Below are positions 17,333 through 25,465 of a stretch of DNA of 64,000 nucleotides, in pieces. Both the position numbers and the translations under genes were made by a program. Positions within the stretch are counted from its first letter, which is position 1, and the number at the start of each line of letters is the position of its first letter. The DNA is taken from positions 1,612,001 through 1,676,000 of the forward strand of contig OZ242210.1 of assembly GCA_965206315.1 (NCBI GenBank), in the 5' to 3' direction. The DNA comes from Bin16 sp965206315. GTDB taxonomy: Bacteria > Chloroflexota > Dehalococcoidia > Lucifugimonadales > Australimonadaceae. The notes below the pieces were generated by a model that ran no database searches, was not told where the DNA came from, and was given only the letters and a program-made list of their open reading frames with translations.

Positions 17333-18271
17333 CTATTCGAGGTCCAGCGTATCGGGTGCGAAGAGGCTGTCGACGTCCATCGGCTCGGGGATGATGTGCT
17401 GATCGACGTCTATCCGGACCATCGCCTCCATCGCCTGGCGGTTCTTCGCCATGCCCATCGGGAAAGGGTCTCCTCCGACGAGGTCGCGGTTGCGTAACGC
17501 CTGCAGGTCGCGGTGTCCGGGATCGGCGATGCTCGACAGCGAGTCCACGTACAGGTCCTTCGACTCGGCGAAGGCCCGGAACATCGCAGGAGCCACCCAG
17601 GGGTGCTCCCTCAGCACCTCGTCCTTGATCGTCATGACGTGTCCGATGGGATAGACGCCCGTCCTCCTGAAGAACCCGAGACCCACCTCGTCCGCCTCCT
17701 CCTTGGTGAACAGCAGCCGGATGTCGCCTTCCGGCTCGATCGAAAGCTGCAGCCCCGCATCGAGTTCACCATCCGCCAGCATCTGTTCCAGCGTCTTCTC
17801 CGACGGGATCTGCGTGACGTTCGGCGGGTTGACGTACTGCGCCACGTGCGCGTCCTCGCTCACGGAGTACCGGATCGAGTCCGTGTCGACGCCGAACTCG
17901 TAGTTGAGCAGCGCGCGGCACTGGGTGGTGTTCGTCACCGTGTAGGAGCGCAGTCCTACCCGCTTCCCCTCGAGGTCCTTCGGGGTTTCGATGCCTGACC
18001 GGACGTTGCAGGTGATGGGGCTCATGGTCACGTCCCGGTTGGAGAAGATGGGGATGCCGGTGATTGGGATACCGAACCACCTGGCCGCAACGAAGGTGGT
18101 CAGCGCCACTTCGGCGACGTCGAACTCGAGGTCCCGCACCATCCGACGATACGTGTTCGGGCTGGCCTGGACGTGCTCCAGTTCGATGCCCTCCGGCTTG
18201 ACCCGGCCGTCTTTCAGTCCATCCCACTGACCGTGAGGGAAGGTGGCGGTCTTCAATCGCAGGTCTGCCAT
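17333..18271 (-). CDS. 4,5-dihydroxyphthalate decarboxylase-like protein (copy 2)
   Basis: A 312-residue protein with the fold of periplasmic binding proteins but no signal peptide, as in 4,5-dihydroxyphthalate decarboxylase (Pht5/OphC family). Matching elements are the early GRVKPEGIELEHV, YRRMVRDLEFDVAEVALTTF near residue 45, and DLEGKRVGLRSYTVTNTTQCR near residue 105. It is 11 bases downstream of a paralogue (18283-19224) and in the same operon as a phthalate-dioxygenase-like Rieske gene. In the phthalate pathway such a protein removes one carboxyl group from the dihydroxylated ring. The exact substrate here is inferred only from that analogy; a cytoplasmic binding protein is the alternative. 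Confidence 0.8.
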   Translation of the reverse strand: MADLRLKTATFPHGQWDGLKDGRVKPEGIELEHVQASPNTYRRMVRDLEFDVAEVALTTFVAARWFGIPITGIPIFSNRDVTMSPITCNVRSGIETPKDLEGKRVGLRSYTVTNTTQCRALLNYEFGVDTDSIRYSVSEDAHVAQYVNPPNVTQIPSEKTLEQMLADGELDAGLQLSIEPEGDIRLLFTKEEADEVGLGFFRRTGVYPIGHVMTIKDEVLREHPWVAPAMFRAFAESKDLYVDSLSSIADPGHRDLQALRNRDLVGGDPFPMGMAKNRQAMEAMVRIDVDQHIIPEPMDVDSLFAPDTLDLE

Positions 18272-18282
18272 AGCTCCGCCTC

Positions 18283-19224
18283 CTACCCCTCCAGCTCTCG
18301 CGTGCTCGGCTCGAACGCTTCTTCCGGAGATATGGCCTCCGGGATGATCTGCTGGTCGACGGTGAAGCCGATGAAGGTCTCCAGGGAAGCCCTATTGGCC
18401 TCGATCCCGAACGGGAGAGGGTCACCCCGCAGAACACGGTGCATGTCTCTGGCGCGTGCATCCTCACCCGCCGTATCTGCCGCTGTGTCGAGCGTCGGAA
18501 GAAACTGCTCTTTCGCCTGCTTGAACAGCCCGAACAGCTCGACGGCAAGCCCGGGGTTGGCTGCCAGATGTTCGTTGCGCACAACCAGCGTGTGGTTGAT
18601 CGGATAGACGCCGGTCGCCCGCAGCCACGAGATGCCTGCCTCACGGGCGTCAGGGATGAGCGGCGCGAACCCAGCTTCCGCTGACGGCGCTACACCGATG
18701 GCCGCGTCAATCTCCCCGTCGATCAGCAGGTCGGCGAGGCTGCGGTCGAACGGCGCTGATTCGACGTTCGGCGGGGCCTCGTACTCGGCAACGTGCTCGT
18801 CGCTGTTGATGACCCACGTGACCTCATCGAGGTCCACGCCGTACTCCGACCGGAGGATGCCGCGATTCCAGACGCCGGTGGTCACTGTGTAGGCGCGCAC
18901 GCCCACTCTCCTGCCATGGAGGTCCGCAGGAGTGCGGATGCCGGACTTCACGTTGTGGACGATGGAGCCGTGGTGCAGGGCCCGGACGAGGAAGACGGGC
19001 AGCGCAGTGATCGGTTTACCGTGGGCCCGAGCGCAGAGGTAGGTGGAGAGCGCCATCTCGCAGACATCGAACTCGAGGTCGCGGATCATCCGGCGGAATG
19101 CATTGATGATGTTCGGCACCTCGACGTGCTCGAACTCTACCCACTCGGAGGTGACCGTTCCGTCCTTGAGCGGACGGGTATGCCCGTAATCGCCCGTTGC
19201 CATCTTCAACGAAAGAGGCGGCAT
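18283..19224 (-). CDS. 4,5-dihydroxyphthalate decarboxylase-like protein (copy 1)
   Basis: A 313-residue protein, closer to the canonical dihydroxyphthalate decarboxylase pattern than its neighbour. It has ATGDYGHTRPLKDG at the N-terminus, then FRRMIRDLEFDVCEMALSTY, DLHGRRVGVRAYTVTTGVW and GVYPINHTLVVRNE. It has no signal peptide and no lipobox, so it acts in the cytoplasm. RBS AGGAG lies 12 bases before ATG 19224. The order Rieske oxygenase, decarboxylase-like, decarboxylase-like (minus strand from 20503) mirrors oxygenation followed by decarboxylation of a carboxylated ring, although the separate diol dehydrogenase step is not in this operon. Confidence 0.83.
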   Translation of the reverse strand: MPPLSLKMATGDYGHTRPLKDGTVTSEWVEFEHVEVPNIINAFRRMIRDLEFDVCEMALSTYLCARAHGKPITALPVFLVRALHHGSIVHNVKSGIRTPADLHGRRVGVRAYTVTTGVWNRGILRSEYGVDLDEVTWVINSDEHVAEYEAPPNVESAPFDRSLADLLIDGEIDAAIGVAPSAEAGFAPLIPDAREAGISWLRATGVYPINHTLVVRNEHLAANPGLAVELFGLFKQAKEQFLPTLDTAADTAGEDARARDMHRVLRGDPLPFGIEANRASLETFIGFTVDQQIIPEAISPEEAFEPSTRELEG

Positions 19225-19282
19225 CGTCGGTTCATCTCCTGCAACCGGGGACTTCTGCGGGTCGTGGTCTGGCCGCGGCGCG

Positions 19283-20503
19283 CTAGGAGTCCTTCTCGTT
19301 CCATTGGAAGGGGCCGGGCACTCCGGCGGGCATGGCTACAGACTCCAACACGGAGTCGTCTCGCCTTCCTTCCAACCGCAACGACTCATCGAGATTGGTG
19401 TCGATGATCGGGTGGTCCGGGTCGCGTATCACTCCCTTGGGGTCTTCGCCCACCTGCACCTTCACGATGTTGTCCCGCAACACCCTTCGCAGGAGAGCGA
19501 TGCCCTTGTCGGAGTAGCTCAGGTGCTCCCTCGTCCGGTCGGCGATCGGGCCCTGCGTCTCCCAGGCCATGTGGTCTTCGGGCTGGGCAGTATGTCCCTT
19601 GAGCCAGGGCGGCCTCAGTTCGAAGCGCGTGAAGGGGTGCAGCGCGTCCGCCGGGGACTTGAACGGGGCGACGTACTCCACCTCCGGCTCATCGTCGTCC
19701 GGTTCGCTCCCGTCGTCCGTAGGGTAGAAGTCGATGATGAATATCTGGGTGTGCGTGTCGTCCACAGGCACCCGTATCTGCGTTTCGCGGAAGTGCCTGA
19801 GGATGTTCGGGAAGATGAGCGGATGCTCGTCGACGACTCCGCTCTTGAGAACGCGCTTCTTCATCAGGCCGTACGGAAGCTCGTAGAAATCGAACTGCGC
19901 GACATCATCGATATTGCCGCGGGTGGTGTTGACGACCTTGCGGAAGCCCTGGTGCAGGATGTGCGCGTGCGCAGGGTCCATCGAGTTCTCCGTGGGCTGC
20001 AGCCAGTTGCAGTCCAGCATGGGCTGCACCCAGATCTTGCGCGTGCCGTCCCGCCTCGCCCATACGTCATACTTCGGGATGACCGGTGCGGGAAGAGGCC
20101 CCAGGTACGCCCAGTAGAGGCCTACCATCTCCTGGACCGGGTACGCTGTCTGCTTCACCGAGTGGATGATGGCCTCGTTCCGCTCCGGCGGGGTTTCGAG
20201 GACGTTCCCCTCCGTGTCGTACAGCCAGCCATGGTAGGCGCAGGCGATCCCGCGCTCTTCGACACGGCCGTAGAGAAGAGACGCGCTGCGGTGCGCGCAG
20301 TGATCTGCAAGGAGTCCCACGCGGCCGGACTTGTCCCGGAACAGGACGAGATCTTCGCCCAGCAGCCGCACGAACCTGGTCGGCTGCTCATCCGTGAGTT
20401 CCCGCGCGACCGCGATGGGGTACCAGTAGCGCCGCAGCAACTCGCCCGCGGGCTGTCCCGGCCCCACGAGCGTCAGCAGGTCGTTCATCTCCTGCGTTTC
20501 CAT
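19283..20503 (-). CDS. Rieske ring-hydroxylating oxygenase alpha subunit (short subgroup)
   Basis: Rieske oxygenase (406 aa), the shortest of the seven. Rieske ligands are C69, H71, C88 and H91; the first knuckle reads CAHRSAS rather than CPHRGA. The mononuclear iron site is NSMDPAHAHILH with D176, H179 and H184. ATG 20503 is preceded by GGGGAGAGGG. It leads the two decarboxylase-like genes (gap 58 bases), making this the most phthalate-pathway-like operon of the window. A 10-base-pair hairpin at 20537-20565 separates it from the upstream lipoprotein gene. Confidence 0.92.
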   Translation of the reverse strand: METQEMNDLLTLVGPGQPAGELLRRYWYPIAVARELTDEQPTRFVRLLGEDLVLFRDKSGRVGLLADHCAHRSASLLYGRVEERGIACAYHGWLYDTEGNVLETPPERNEAIIHSVKQTAYPVQEMVGLYWAYLGPLPAPVIPKYDVWARRDGTRKIWVQPMLDCNWLQPTENSMDPAHAHILHQGFRKVVNTTRGNIDDVAQFDFYELPYGLMKKRVLKSGVVDEHPLIFPNILRHFRETQIRVPVDDTHTQIFIIDFYPTDDGSEPDDDEPEVEYVAPFKSPADALHPFTRFELRPPWLKGHTAQPEDHMAWETQGPIADRTREHLSYSDKGIALLRRVLRDNIVKVQVGEDPKGVIRDPDHPIIDTNLDESLRLEGRRDDSVLESVAMPAGVPGPFQWNEKDS

Positions 20504-20536
20504 AGCCCTCTCCCCACGTCAGCCTGCGTCGTTGGT

Positions 20537-20565
20537 GCGGAGCGGCAGCACTGCCGCCGCTCCGC
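20537..20565 (-). terminator. Intercistronic hairpin after the repeat-domain lipoprotein gene
   Basis: GCGGAGCGGC (20537-20546) pairs perfectly with GCCGCTCCGC (20556-20565) around a nine-base loop. It lies six bases past the lipoprotein stop codon and before the Rieske operon. There is no T-run after it on the minus strand, so partial termination or protection of the upstream mRNA is as likely as a full stop. Confidence 0.6.
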
Positions 20566-20571
20566 TAAGGG

Positions 20572-21876
20572 TTACTGAACGATGATGAAGAAGTTGCCCT
20601 TGGTGTGGTCCGGGTCAGTGGAGTCGTAGAGGCGGAAGACGCCGGGCTCCGGGAATTCGAGCTCGATGCCTGGGCTGACGTCCTCGCCCGGCCCCACCGC
20701 AACGTCCAGTCCAATCTCGTCGATGGTGACGTTGTAGGTGGCCGCGTTGCCGCTGCTGCCGGTGAGCCCGTCCGGGAGGACGACCTTGTCACCGGCGTTC
20801 AGGGCGATGCGGATGTCGCCGACCTCGTCGGTGCGGACGCGCTGTTCGACCTCGTAGCCCCAGTAGGCGGTGTCGCCGATGCGCAACTCCCACACGTCGT
20901 CGCGTACCCGCAGTTCGTCGAGTGTGAATGTTGCCGGCTGTCCGGTTGGAGGAACGGCCACGATGATGAAGAAGTTGCCCTTGGTGTGGTCCGGGTCGGT
21001 GGAGTCGTAGAGGCGGAAGACGCCCGGCTCGGGGAATTCGAACTCGATGCCGGGGCTGACGTCCTCACCCGGCCCCACCGCAACGTCCACGCCGATCTCG
21101 TCGATGGTGACGTTGTAGGTGGCCGCGTTGCCGCTGCTGCCGGTGAGGCCGTCCGGGAGGACGATCTTGTCCCCGGCGTTCAGGAATACCCGGATGTCGC
21201 CGACCTCGTCGGTACGAACGCGCTGTTCGATGTCGTAGCCCCAGAAGGCGGTGTCGCCGATGCGGAGCTCCCACACGTCGTCGCGGACGCGGAGTTCATC
21301 GAGGATGTAGGTCACGGGTGTGTATGCGGTGAGGTCGACGTCGCCGACGGCGAAGAACGCCCTGCCGTGGTTGTGTGCGTCCTTGATCGCGTAGATGCCC
21401 TCGTCGAAGAACGTGAACTTCCAGTTGGTCACCGGCCCGCCGGCGTCGATCTCGTGCAGCGGGAAGCCCACGCCCAGGTCCGGCATGGCGAACTGGTGGC
21501 GGTCGACAGCGTCGTCACTCTGCCGGATCTCCCTGACGAATACCTTGTCGCCGGGTTCGAGCCAGACCGCCCATCCGTCGCCCTCTTTCGAACGGGCGAC
21601 TTCGCCAGCCTCGAACCCGCCCCCGGCCTCCGGGCCCATGGTGATGATGATGTGCTCGTCTTCGAACACGATCGATTCGATGACGAGCGCACCCGCGGCG
21701 GGGTCTGGTGTGGGCGTGGGGGTCGGGGGAGCTGGCGTCGGCGTGGCGGTCGGGGCCGGGGGGACTGGAGTGGCAGTCGGGACCGGGGTTGCCGTGGGGT
21801 CGCTCTGGCACGCAGCCATTAGAGACAAGACGACCACCGGAACCAGTACCGGCCACATGCGCTTGAGAGTAAGCAT
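20572..21876 (-). CDS. Lipoprotein with Thr/Pro stalk and tandemly duplicated beta-sandwich domains
   Basis: A 434-residue exported protein. I start at ATG 21876 (MLTLKRMWPV) with GGAGG upstream. Another in-frame ATG at 22032 has AGGAGG, but its extension lies over a promoter and has no signal-peptide character. Lipobox LMAAC (Cys 23) is followed by a TPTP-rich stalk to about residue 62 and three beta-rich domains. Domains 2 and 3 (each about 120 aa, 127-residue period) are nearly identical: LDELRVRDDVWELRIGDTA at the start and DPDHTKGNFFIIV at the end. The pattern resembles cupredoxin-like sandwiches, but the Cys-His-Met copper set is not evident. The function is unknown; a surface-binding or matrix role is likely. 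Confidence 0.85.
   Translation of the reverse strand: MLTLKRMWPVLVPVVVLSLMAACQSDPTATPVPTATPVPPAPTATPTPAPPTPTPTPDPAAGALVIESIVFEDEHIIITMGPEAGGGFEAGEVARSKEGDGWAVWLEPGDKVFVREIRQSDDAVDRHQFAMPDLGVGFPLHEIDAGGPVTNWKFTFFDEGIYAIKDAHNHGRAFFAVGDVDLTAYTPVTYILDELRVRDDVWELRIGDTAFWGYDIEQRVRTDEVGDIRVFLNAGDKIVLPDGLTGSSGNAATYNVTIDEIGVDVAVGPGEDVSPGIEFEFPEPGVFRLYDSTDPDHTKGNFFIIVAVPPTGQPATFTLDELRVRDDVWELRIGDTAYWGYEVEQRVRTDEVGDIRIALNAGDKVVLPDGLTGSSGNAATYNVTIDEIGLDVAVGPGEDVSPGIELEFPEPGVFRLYDSTDPDHTKGNFFIIVQ
20580..20930. repeat. Tandem coding repeat, unit 1 (encodes domain 3 of the lipoprotein)
   Basis: This stretch is nearly identical to 20961-21311 at a fixed offset of 381 bases (127 codons). Both units share long exact runs, for example around GATGATGAAGAAGTTGCCCT. 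Most differences are third-codon changes or conservative replacements, so the duplication is recent or kept uniform by gene conversion. Confidence 0.9.
20961..21311. repeat. Tandem coding repeat, unit 2 (encodes domain 2 of the lipoprotein)
   Basis: Second copy of the 381-base-period repeat inside the same gene. It encodes the stretch from LDELRVRDDVWELRIGDTA through DHTKGNFFIIV. The first domain of the protein (21330-21690) has a similar outline but no DNA-level similarity that I can see. Confidence 0.9.
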
Positions 21877-21976
21877 CCGATGACCTCCAACCCGGCGAAT
21901 GGACAGACCTCGGAGCGCCCGTGGAGTGGATTGAGGCGCGGGAGGGCGCCGACGATGCTCAATCAGATTCGCCGCG

Positions 21977-22005
21977 AGTCTAGTGAAGCGCGTTTCCTTT
22001 GACAA
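21977..22005 (-). promoter_or_regulatory. Promoter of the repeat-domain lipoprotein gene
   Basis: On the minus strand TTGTCA (22005-22000) stands 17 bases from TAGACT (21982-21977): five and four of six matches. The predicted start near 21970 gives a leader of about 94 bases to ATG 21876. The 165-base gap upstream of the gene holds no other gene. Confidence 0.55.
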
Positions 22006-22041
22006 GGTCGATGTGTCGGGTGTGGGTTTCATGGCGGCCTC

Positions 22042-23868
22042 CTAAGCGTTTCGTGCAGGCGCGGTCGACGAAGTGGACGTCGCCTGAGTGTCGGTTACGC
22101 CGAACCTGCGGGCTACGCTCATGTCTTGCCGCAGACCCAGCTTCAGAGCGTAGTGACGTCCGATGAGGGCGAGAACAAGGGTGTACACCATGATTACGAG
22201 GCTGATGATCCCGGCGTTCTCGGTCCTGCCGAGCGAGGGAGAGGCCCACTCCAATCCGATGATGGACAGCGTCACGGTGTCGCGCGACGCAAGGAGGATG
22301 ATGCTCGACGTCGTGGACGCGGCGCTGATGAAGTTGAGCATCCCGATCAGGACCATCGTTGGCATGAGCAGAGGGATGACTATCTTGAAATAGGTCTTCA
22401 GCCAGCCCGCGCCCGCCACGCGTGCGGCTTCCTCCACGTCATTCCCCAGTTGCACCATGACGCCCTTGAAGATGTTGGTGCCGGTGGTATTCCCGGCTAT
22501 GAGCACCACCAGGATCAGCGCCCAGATGGAGCCGTAGAGGAACCTGAGGCCCGGGACGGAGAGGAACATCAGGAGCAGGCCCAGGCTGGAGATGATGCCG
22601 GGGAATACCGCCGATACCCAGATGGTGCCGTCCAGGATGCGTCGTCCCCGCCACTTCGTGCGGACGATCATGTAGGCGATGAGGGAGAAGAGGATGGGGC
22701 TGCCGATGCCGGCGCTGAAAGCGAGGATGGTGGTGGTCCGCAACCCCCTCAGGAAGAGAGGGTCGCTGAAGACGTCCACCCAGTGCTGGGTGGTCCACAA
22801 GGGGACTGCATCGAAGAAGCCCACCCGCGACATGAAGCTGCCGATGATGATGACGAAGAAGGGCAGGGCCGTGAACATGGCGATGAGCAGGATGATGGCG
22901 ATGAGGACCACCCACCGCCAGCGCCCGATGTCGATAAGTCCCGGCCTGAAACTGCTGGAGATGGTGGTGTAGTGCCGCCGGCTGACGATCCAGCGTTGCA
23001 TCGGGAAGATGGCGGCGATGATCACCATCGTGAGGCTGGCAAGGACGATCGCGTTGCCGTACTGGGGGATGAACTGGGAGGTCTGGTTGAAGATGAGGGT
23101 GGAATAGACGAAGAATCCCCAGCTCGCGCCCAGTATCCATTCGGTCTCGAACCCGCTGAAGATGCGGAGCAGCTGGAGCGCGGTAACGAGGATGACGGGC
23201 GAGATCATGACGGGCAGCGTCACCTTGAAGATGGCGCCGAACTTGGACGCGCCGGAGACCCGCGCCGCCTCTTCCAACGCCTGGTCCATGTTGCGGAAGG
23301 CCGGAGTGAGCAGGATGACGAAATAGGAGACGCTGTCAGACTGGAGCTTGGTCCAGACGATGCCCCAGAAGCTGAAGATGTTGAAGGGGCCGTCCTCGAT
23401 GAAGGGGAGCGCCTCGAGTGCCGTGTTGACCATGCCGATGTCCGGGTCGAGCAGCATGATCCAGCCGACGGTGTTCGCGAGGCTCGGGAAGACGAAGGAG
23501 ATCCAGAAGAGGTACTCGAGCCCGTGTGTCCAGGGGATGTGGGTGCGGGCGAGGATCAGGGAGATGGCTATCGCAAGGGGGAAGCTGAAGATGAAGTTGA
23601 GGAACCAGAGGACGAAGGTGTTCCGTATCGCCTCGAAGATGCGGGGGTCTCTGAACGACTCGAGCCAGTTGTCGAAGCCCCAGACGATGGGCGGGACGAG
23701 GAAGTCGTCCGCGACGTTGAAGCTCAGGATGAGCAGCAGGATAACGGGAAACATGAGGTAGAAGCCGAGCACCAGGATGGTGACGGCCATGACCATCGTT
23801 CCGGTCTCCGACCGCAGTCGTGAGACCAGCCAGTTCGGGACGCCTGACCGGATAGGTATGGCGGCCAA
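22042..23868 (-). CDS. Iron(III)/thiamine-type ABC transporter permease, two-domain (FbpB-like)
   Basis: A 608-residue permease with two tandem BPD_transp_1 domains, the layout of FbpB/AfuB/ThiP. About twelve membrane spans can be read. The two ATPase-docking loops are at about 212-232 (EEAARVSGASKFGAIFK) and about 495-515 (EEAARVAGAGWLKTYFK), one per half. The binding-protein gene lies 75 bases upstream, with a long hairpin between. No ATPase gene is found in this cluster, so the subunit must come from elsewhere. The RBS is poor (GGAG about 15 bases before ATG 23868). Cargo may be iron, thiamine, polyamine or an organic acid. Confidence 0.9.
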   Translation of the reverse strand: MAAIPIRSGVPNWLVSRLRSETGTMVMAVTILVLGFYLMFPVILLLILSFNVADDFLVPPIVWGFDNWLESFRDPRIFEAIRNTFVLWFLNFIFSFPLAIAISLILARTHIPWTHGLEYLFWISFVFPSLANTVGWIMLLDPDIGMVNTALEALPFIEDGPFNIFSFWGIVWTKLQSDSVSYFVILLTPAFRNMDQALEEAARVSGASKFGAIFKVTLPVMISPVILVTALQLLRIFSGFETEWILGASWGFFVYSTLIFNQTSQFIPQYGNAIVLASLTMVIIAAIFPMQRWIVSRRHYTTISSSFRPGLIDIGRWRWVVLIAIILLIAMFTALPFFVIIIGSFMSRVGFFDAVPLWTTQHWVDVFSDPLFLRGLRTTTILAFSAGIGSPILFSLIAYMIVRTKWRGRRILDGTIWVSAVFPGIISSLGLLLMFLSVPGLRFLYGSIWALILVVLIAGNTTGTNIFKGVMVQLGNDVEEAARVAGAGWLKTYFKIVIPLLMPTMVLIGMLNFISAASTTSSIILLASRDTVTLSIIGLEWASPSLGRTENAGIISLVIMVYTLVLALIGRHYALKLGLRQDMSVARRFGVTDTQATSTSSTAPARNA

Positions 23869-23891
23869 TCGAAGCTCCAGTGTGGGATTGA

Positions 23892-23932
23892 GGCCGGCTC
23901 CAAGGGTCGCTTAGCGATCCTCGGAGCCGGCC
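23892..23932 (-). terminator. Intercistronic hairpin between binding-protein and permease genes
   Basis: GGCCGGCTCC (23892-23901) pairs with GGAGCCGGCC (23923-23932); inside it GGGTCGC-TTA-GCGATCC extends the stem with one wobble. It sits 12 bases after the binding-protein stop codon and upstream of the permease. It probably stabilises the binding-protein mRNA and lowers read-through, giving more binding protein than permease. Confidence 0.75.
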
Positions 23933-23943
23933 TTCCATGCTGA

Positions 23944-25251
23944 CTACGGCAGGTTGTAGTTCACCCAGGCGTCGTAGCCGAGTTCCTTGTAGAGGTCGTT
24001 GAAGAATACTTCGGTGCTCTCGCGGACCTGGAACCACTCGTCGTTGAGCTCGTAGACCACCAGGAACTGGTCGATCGTGCCCTCAGCCCTCCACTTCGGA
24101 ACGTTCTGGAGCGTCTCCTTCAGGTGCTCCGGGAATGTGCCCAGCGTCACGTCGGAGCGCAGGGAGACGGCGCCCAGAGGCCCGAAGGAGGACGTGCTCT
24201 CGATGTCCGCGGTCTGACCAGCCCTGGAGTACCACCAGTTGACGAACAGCTTGGCGGCGTTCGGGTGGGGAGCCCGTTCCACCACGCCGACCCCACCGCT
24301 GATCTCAGTAGACAGCGCGCCGATCGTCTTGGTCAGCGTGAGTTCCCTGACGGGGAGTTGCAGGTTCTGGAGCGCCCTGAAGTCGCGGCCGCCACCGAAG
24401 AGGCCGAAGTCCCACTTCCCGTTGGCGACGCCTTCCGCCAACTCCCTGTCCGCCTCGGCCCCGACGAGGTCCATGTCGGTGTCTCGGTGGATAGCGTCCA
24501 GGAAGTCAGGCCCCAGTCCGGGAGCGAGCCACAGCCTTGCGATGACGGACTTGCTGCCGGGGTTGTTCATCGCACGCATCGCCATGCGGCCCTTGAACTC
24601 GGGGCGAAGCAGGTCCTGGTAAGTGTTGATGAGGTCCAGCTCTTCCTGCGTGACGTTGTCGGTGTTGTACCAGATGCTCCCGATAGCCCCCACGCTCAGC
24701 GCGTCCGACATCACGTACTTGCTCTCGGAGTCGGACCAGAGCACGTTCTCGAAATACCAGCCGGTGGAGCGGTCCAGTACCTCGGGGTGGATCAGCAGGG
24801 GCTCCACGGGAACGTAGACCCCGGCTTCCCGCAGGCGCTCCATCGAGCCGCCGCTCACGGTGGTGAGGTCGACGGTGTAAGCGCCTCGCGACCGTTCGGC
24901 GAGGATGCGGTTGGCGTTGTCGGCGCCGCTCCCGCTGCTCGTAACCACCTCGATGTCGAACGTGTCCTCGAATGCCTGGAAGGCGAACCGGCCTGTCAGG
25001 GAGTCCGAGCCGCTGAGCGCGATGACGAGTTGACCTTCTGCCTGTGCCGCCGCGATCAACTCCTCCCACTCCTTGGTGAAGGGATCTTCCATGGCCGGCT
25101 CGGGCGTTGGCTGAGGCGCGACCTGGGCGGGTTGCGGCGTGGCGGTTGGAGGCACCGGTGTGGGAGTGGGGTCATCTCCTCCGCAGGCTGCGGCAAGCCC
25201 GACAAGGATGGATACCACTATCAGCCAGGCGGTAACGTTGACTCTCTTCAT
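23944..25251 (-). CDS. ABC transporter substrate-binding lipoprotein, iron(III)-type (SBP family 1)
   Basis: A 435-residue exported binding protein. The signal peptide ends in LAAAC (Cys 23), followed by a stalk (DPTPTPVPPTATPQPAQ). The mature part has the AfuA/FbpA-like opening EWEELIAAAQAEGQLVIALS, FEDTFDIEVVTSSGSGADN and, later, HPNAAKLFVNWWYSRAGQ, which is common to iron(III), phosphonate and polyamine binding proteins. The tyrosine pair that FbpA uses to hold iron is not obvious, so the ligand may be organic. RBS GGGAGG is seven bases before ATG 25251. It feeds the two-domain permease downstream. Confidence 0.9.
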   Translation of the reverse strand: MKRVNVTAWLIVVSILVGLAAACGGDDPTPTPVPPTATPQPAQVAPQPTPEPAMEDPFTKEWEELIAAAQAEGQLVIALSGSDSLTGRFAFQAFEDTFDIEVVTSSGSGADNANRILAERSRGAYTVDLTTVSGGSMERLREAGVYVPVEPLLIHPEVLDRSTGWYFENVLWSDSESKYVMSDALSVGAIGSIWYNTDNVTQEELDLINTYQDLLRPEFKGRMAMRAMNNPGSKSVIARLWLAPGLGPDFLDAIHRDTDMDLVGAEADRELAEGVANGKWDFGLFGGGRDFRALQNLQLPVRELTLTKTIGALSTEISGGVGVVERAPHPNAAKLFVNWWYSRAGQTADIESTSSFGPLGAVSLRSDVTLGTFPEHLKETLQNVPKWRAEGTIDQFLVVYELNDEWFQVRESTEVFFNDLYKELGYDAWVNYNLP

Positions 25252-25465
25252 CGTGTCCCTCCCGCCGTCGATTTACGGTCTTGTTGCCGAGCTTCTCCTG
25301 TATTTGCGCGAGAGTGGGCCGGACGTGTCCCCTGGCCCGCTGGCCGTGGGTCTCTCGCCTGCCGGTGAGTGTGAGGGAGAATACGCCTACCCTCCCTTAA
25401 GGGCAAGTTGGAGAGGGCAAGTCTGCCCGGTGGTGCTGCCCGGTAAGTCGGCGTCATCCCTCTCC
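25252..25465. other. Intergenic gap with a short palindromic element
   Basis: This 214-base gap carries no supportable gene. It contains CCCTTAAGGG (25394-25403), flanked by CCTC and GAGAGGG runs. This looks like the purine/pyrimidine palindromes often scattered between genes in such genomes; compare the hairpin at 36118-36140. No convincing promoter for the binding-protein gene was seen. Confidence 0.4.

Noticed and set aside
20580..21311. CRISPR array or mobile-element repeat
   Set aside because: The repeated DNA is a coding duplication inside one open reading frame with a 381-base period; there are no spacers.
21877..22032. Upstream start for the repeat-domain lipoprotein (ATG 22032 with AGGAGG)
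   Set aside because: The RBS is good, but the 52-residue extension is hydrophilic, would place the signal peptide internally and covers a likely promoter. A start at 21876 gives a normal lipoprotein.
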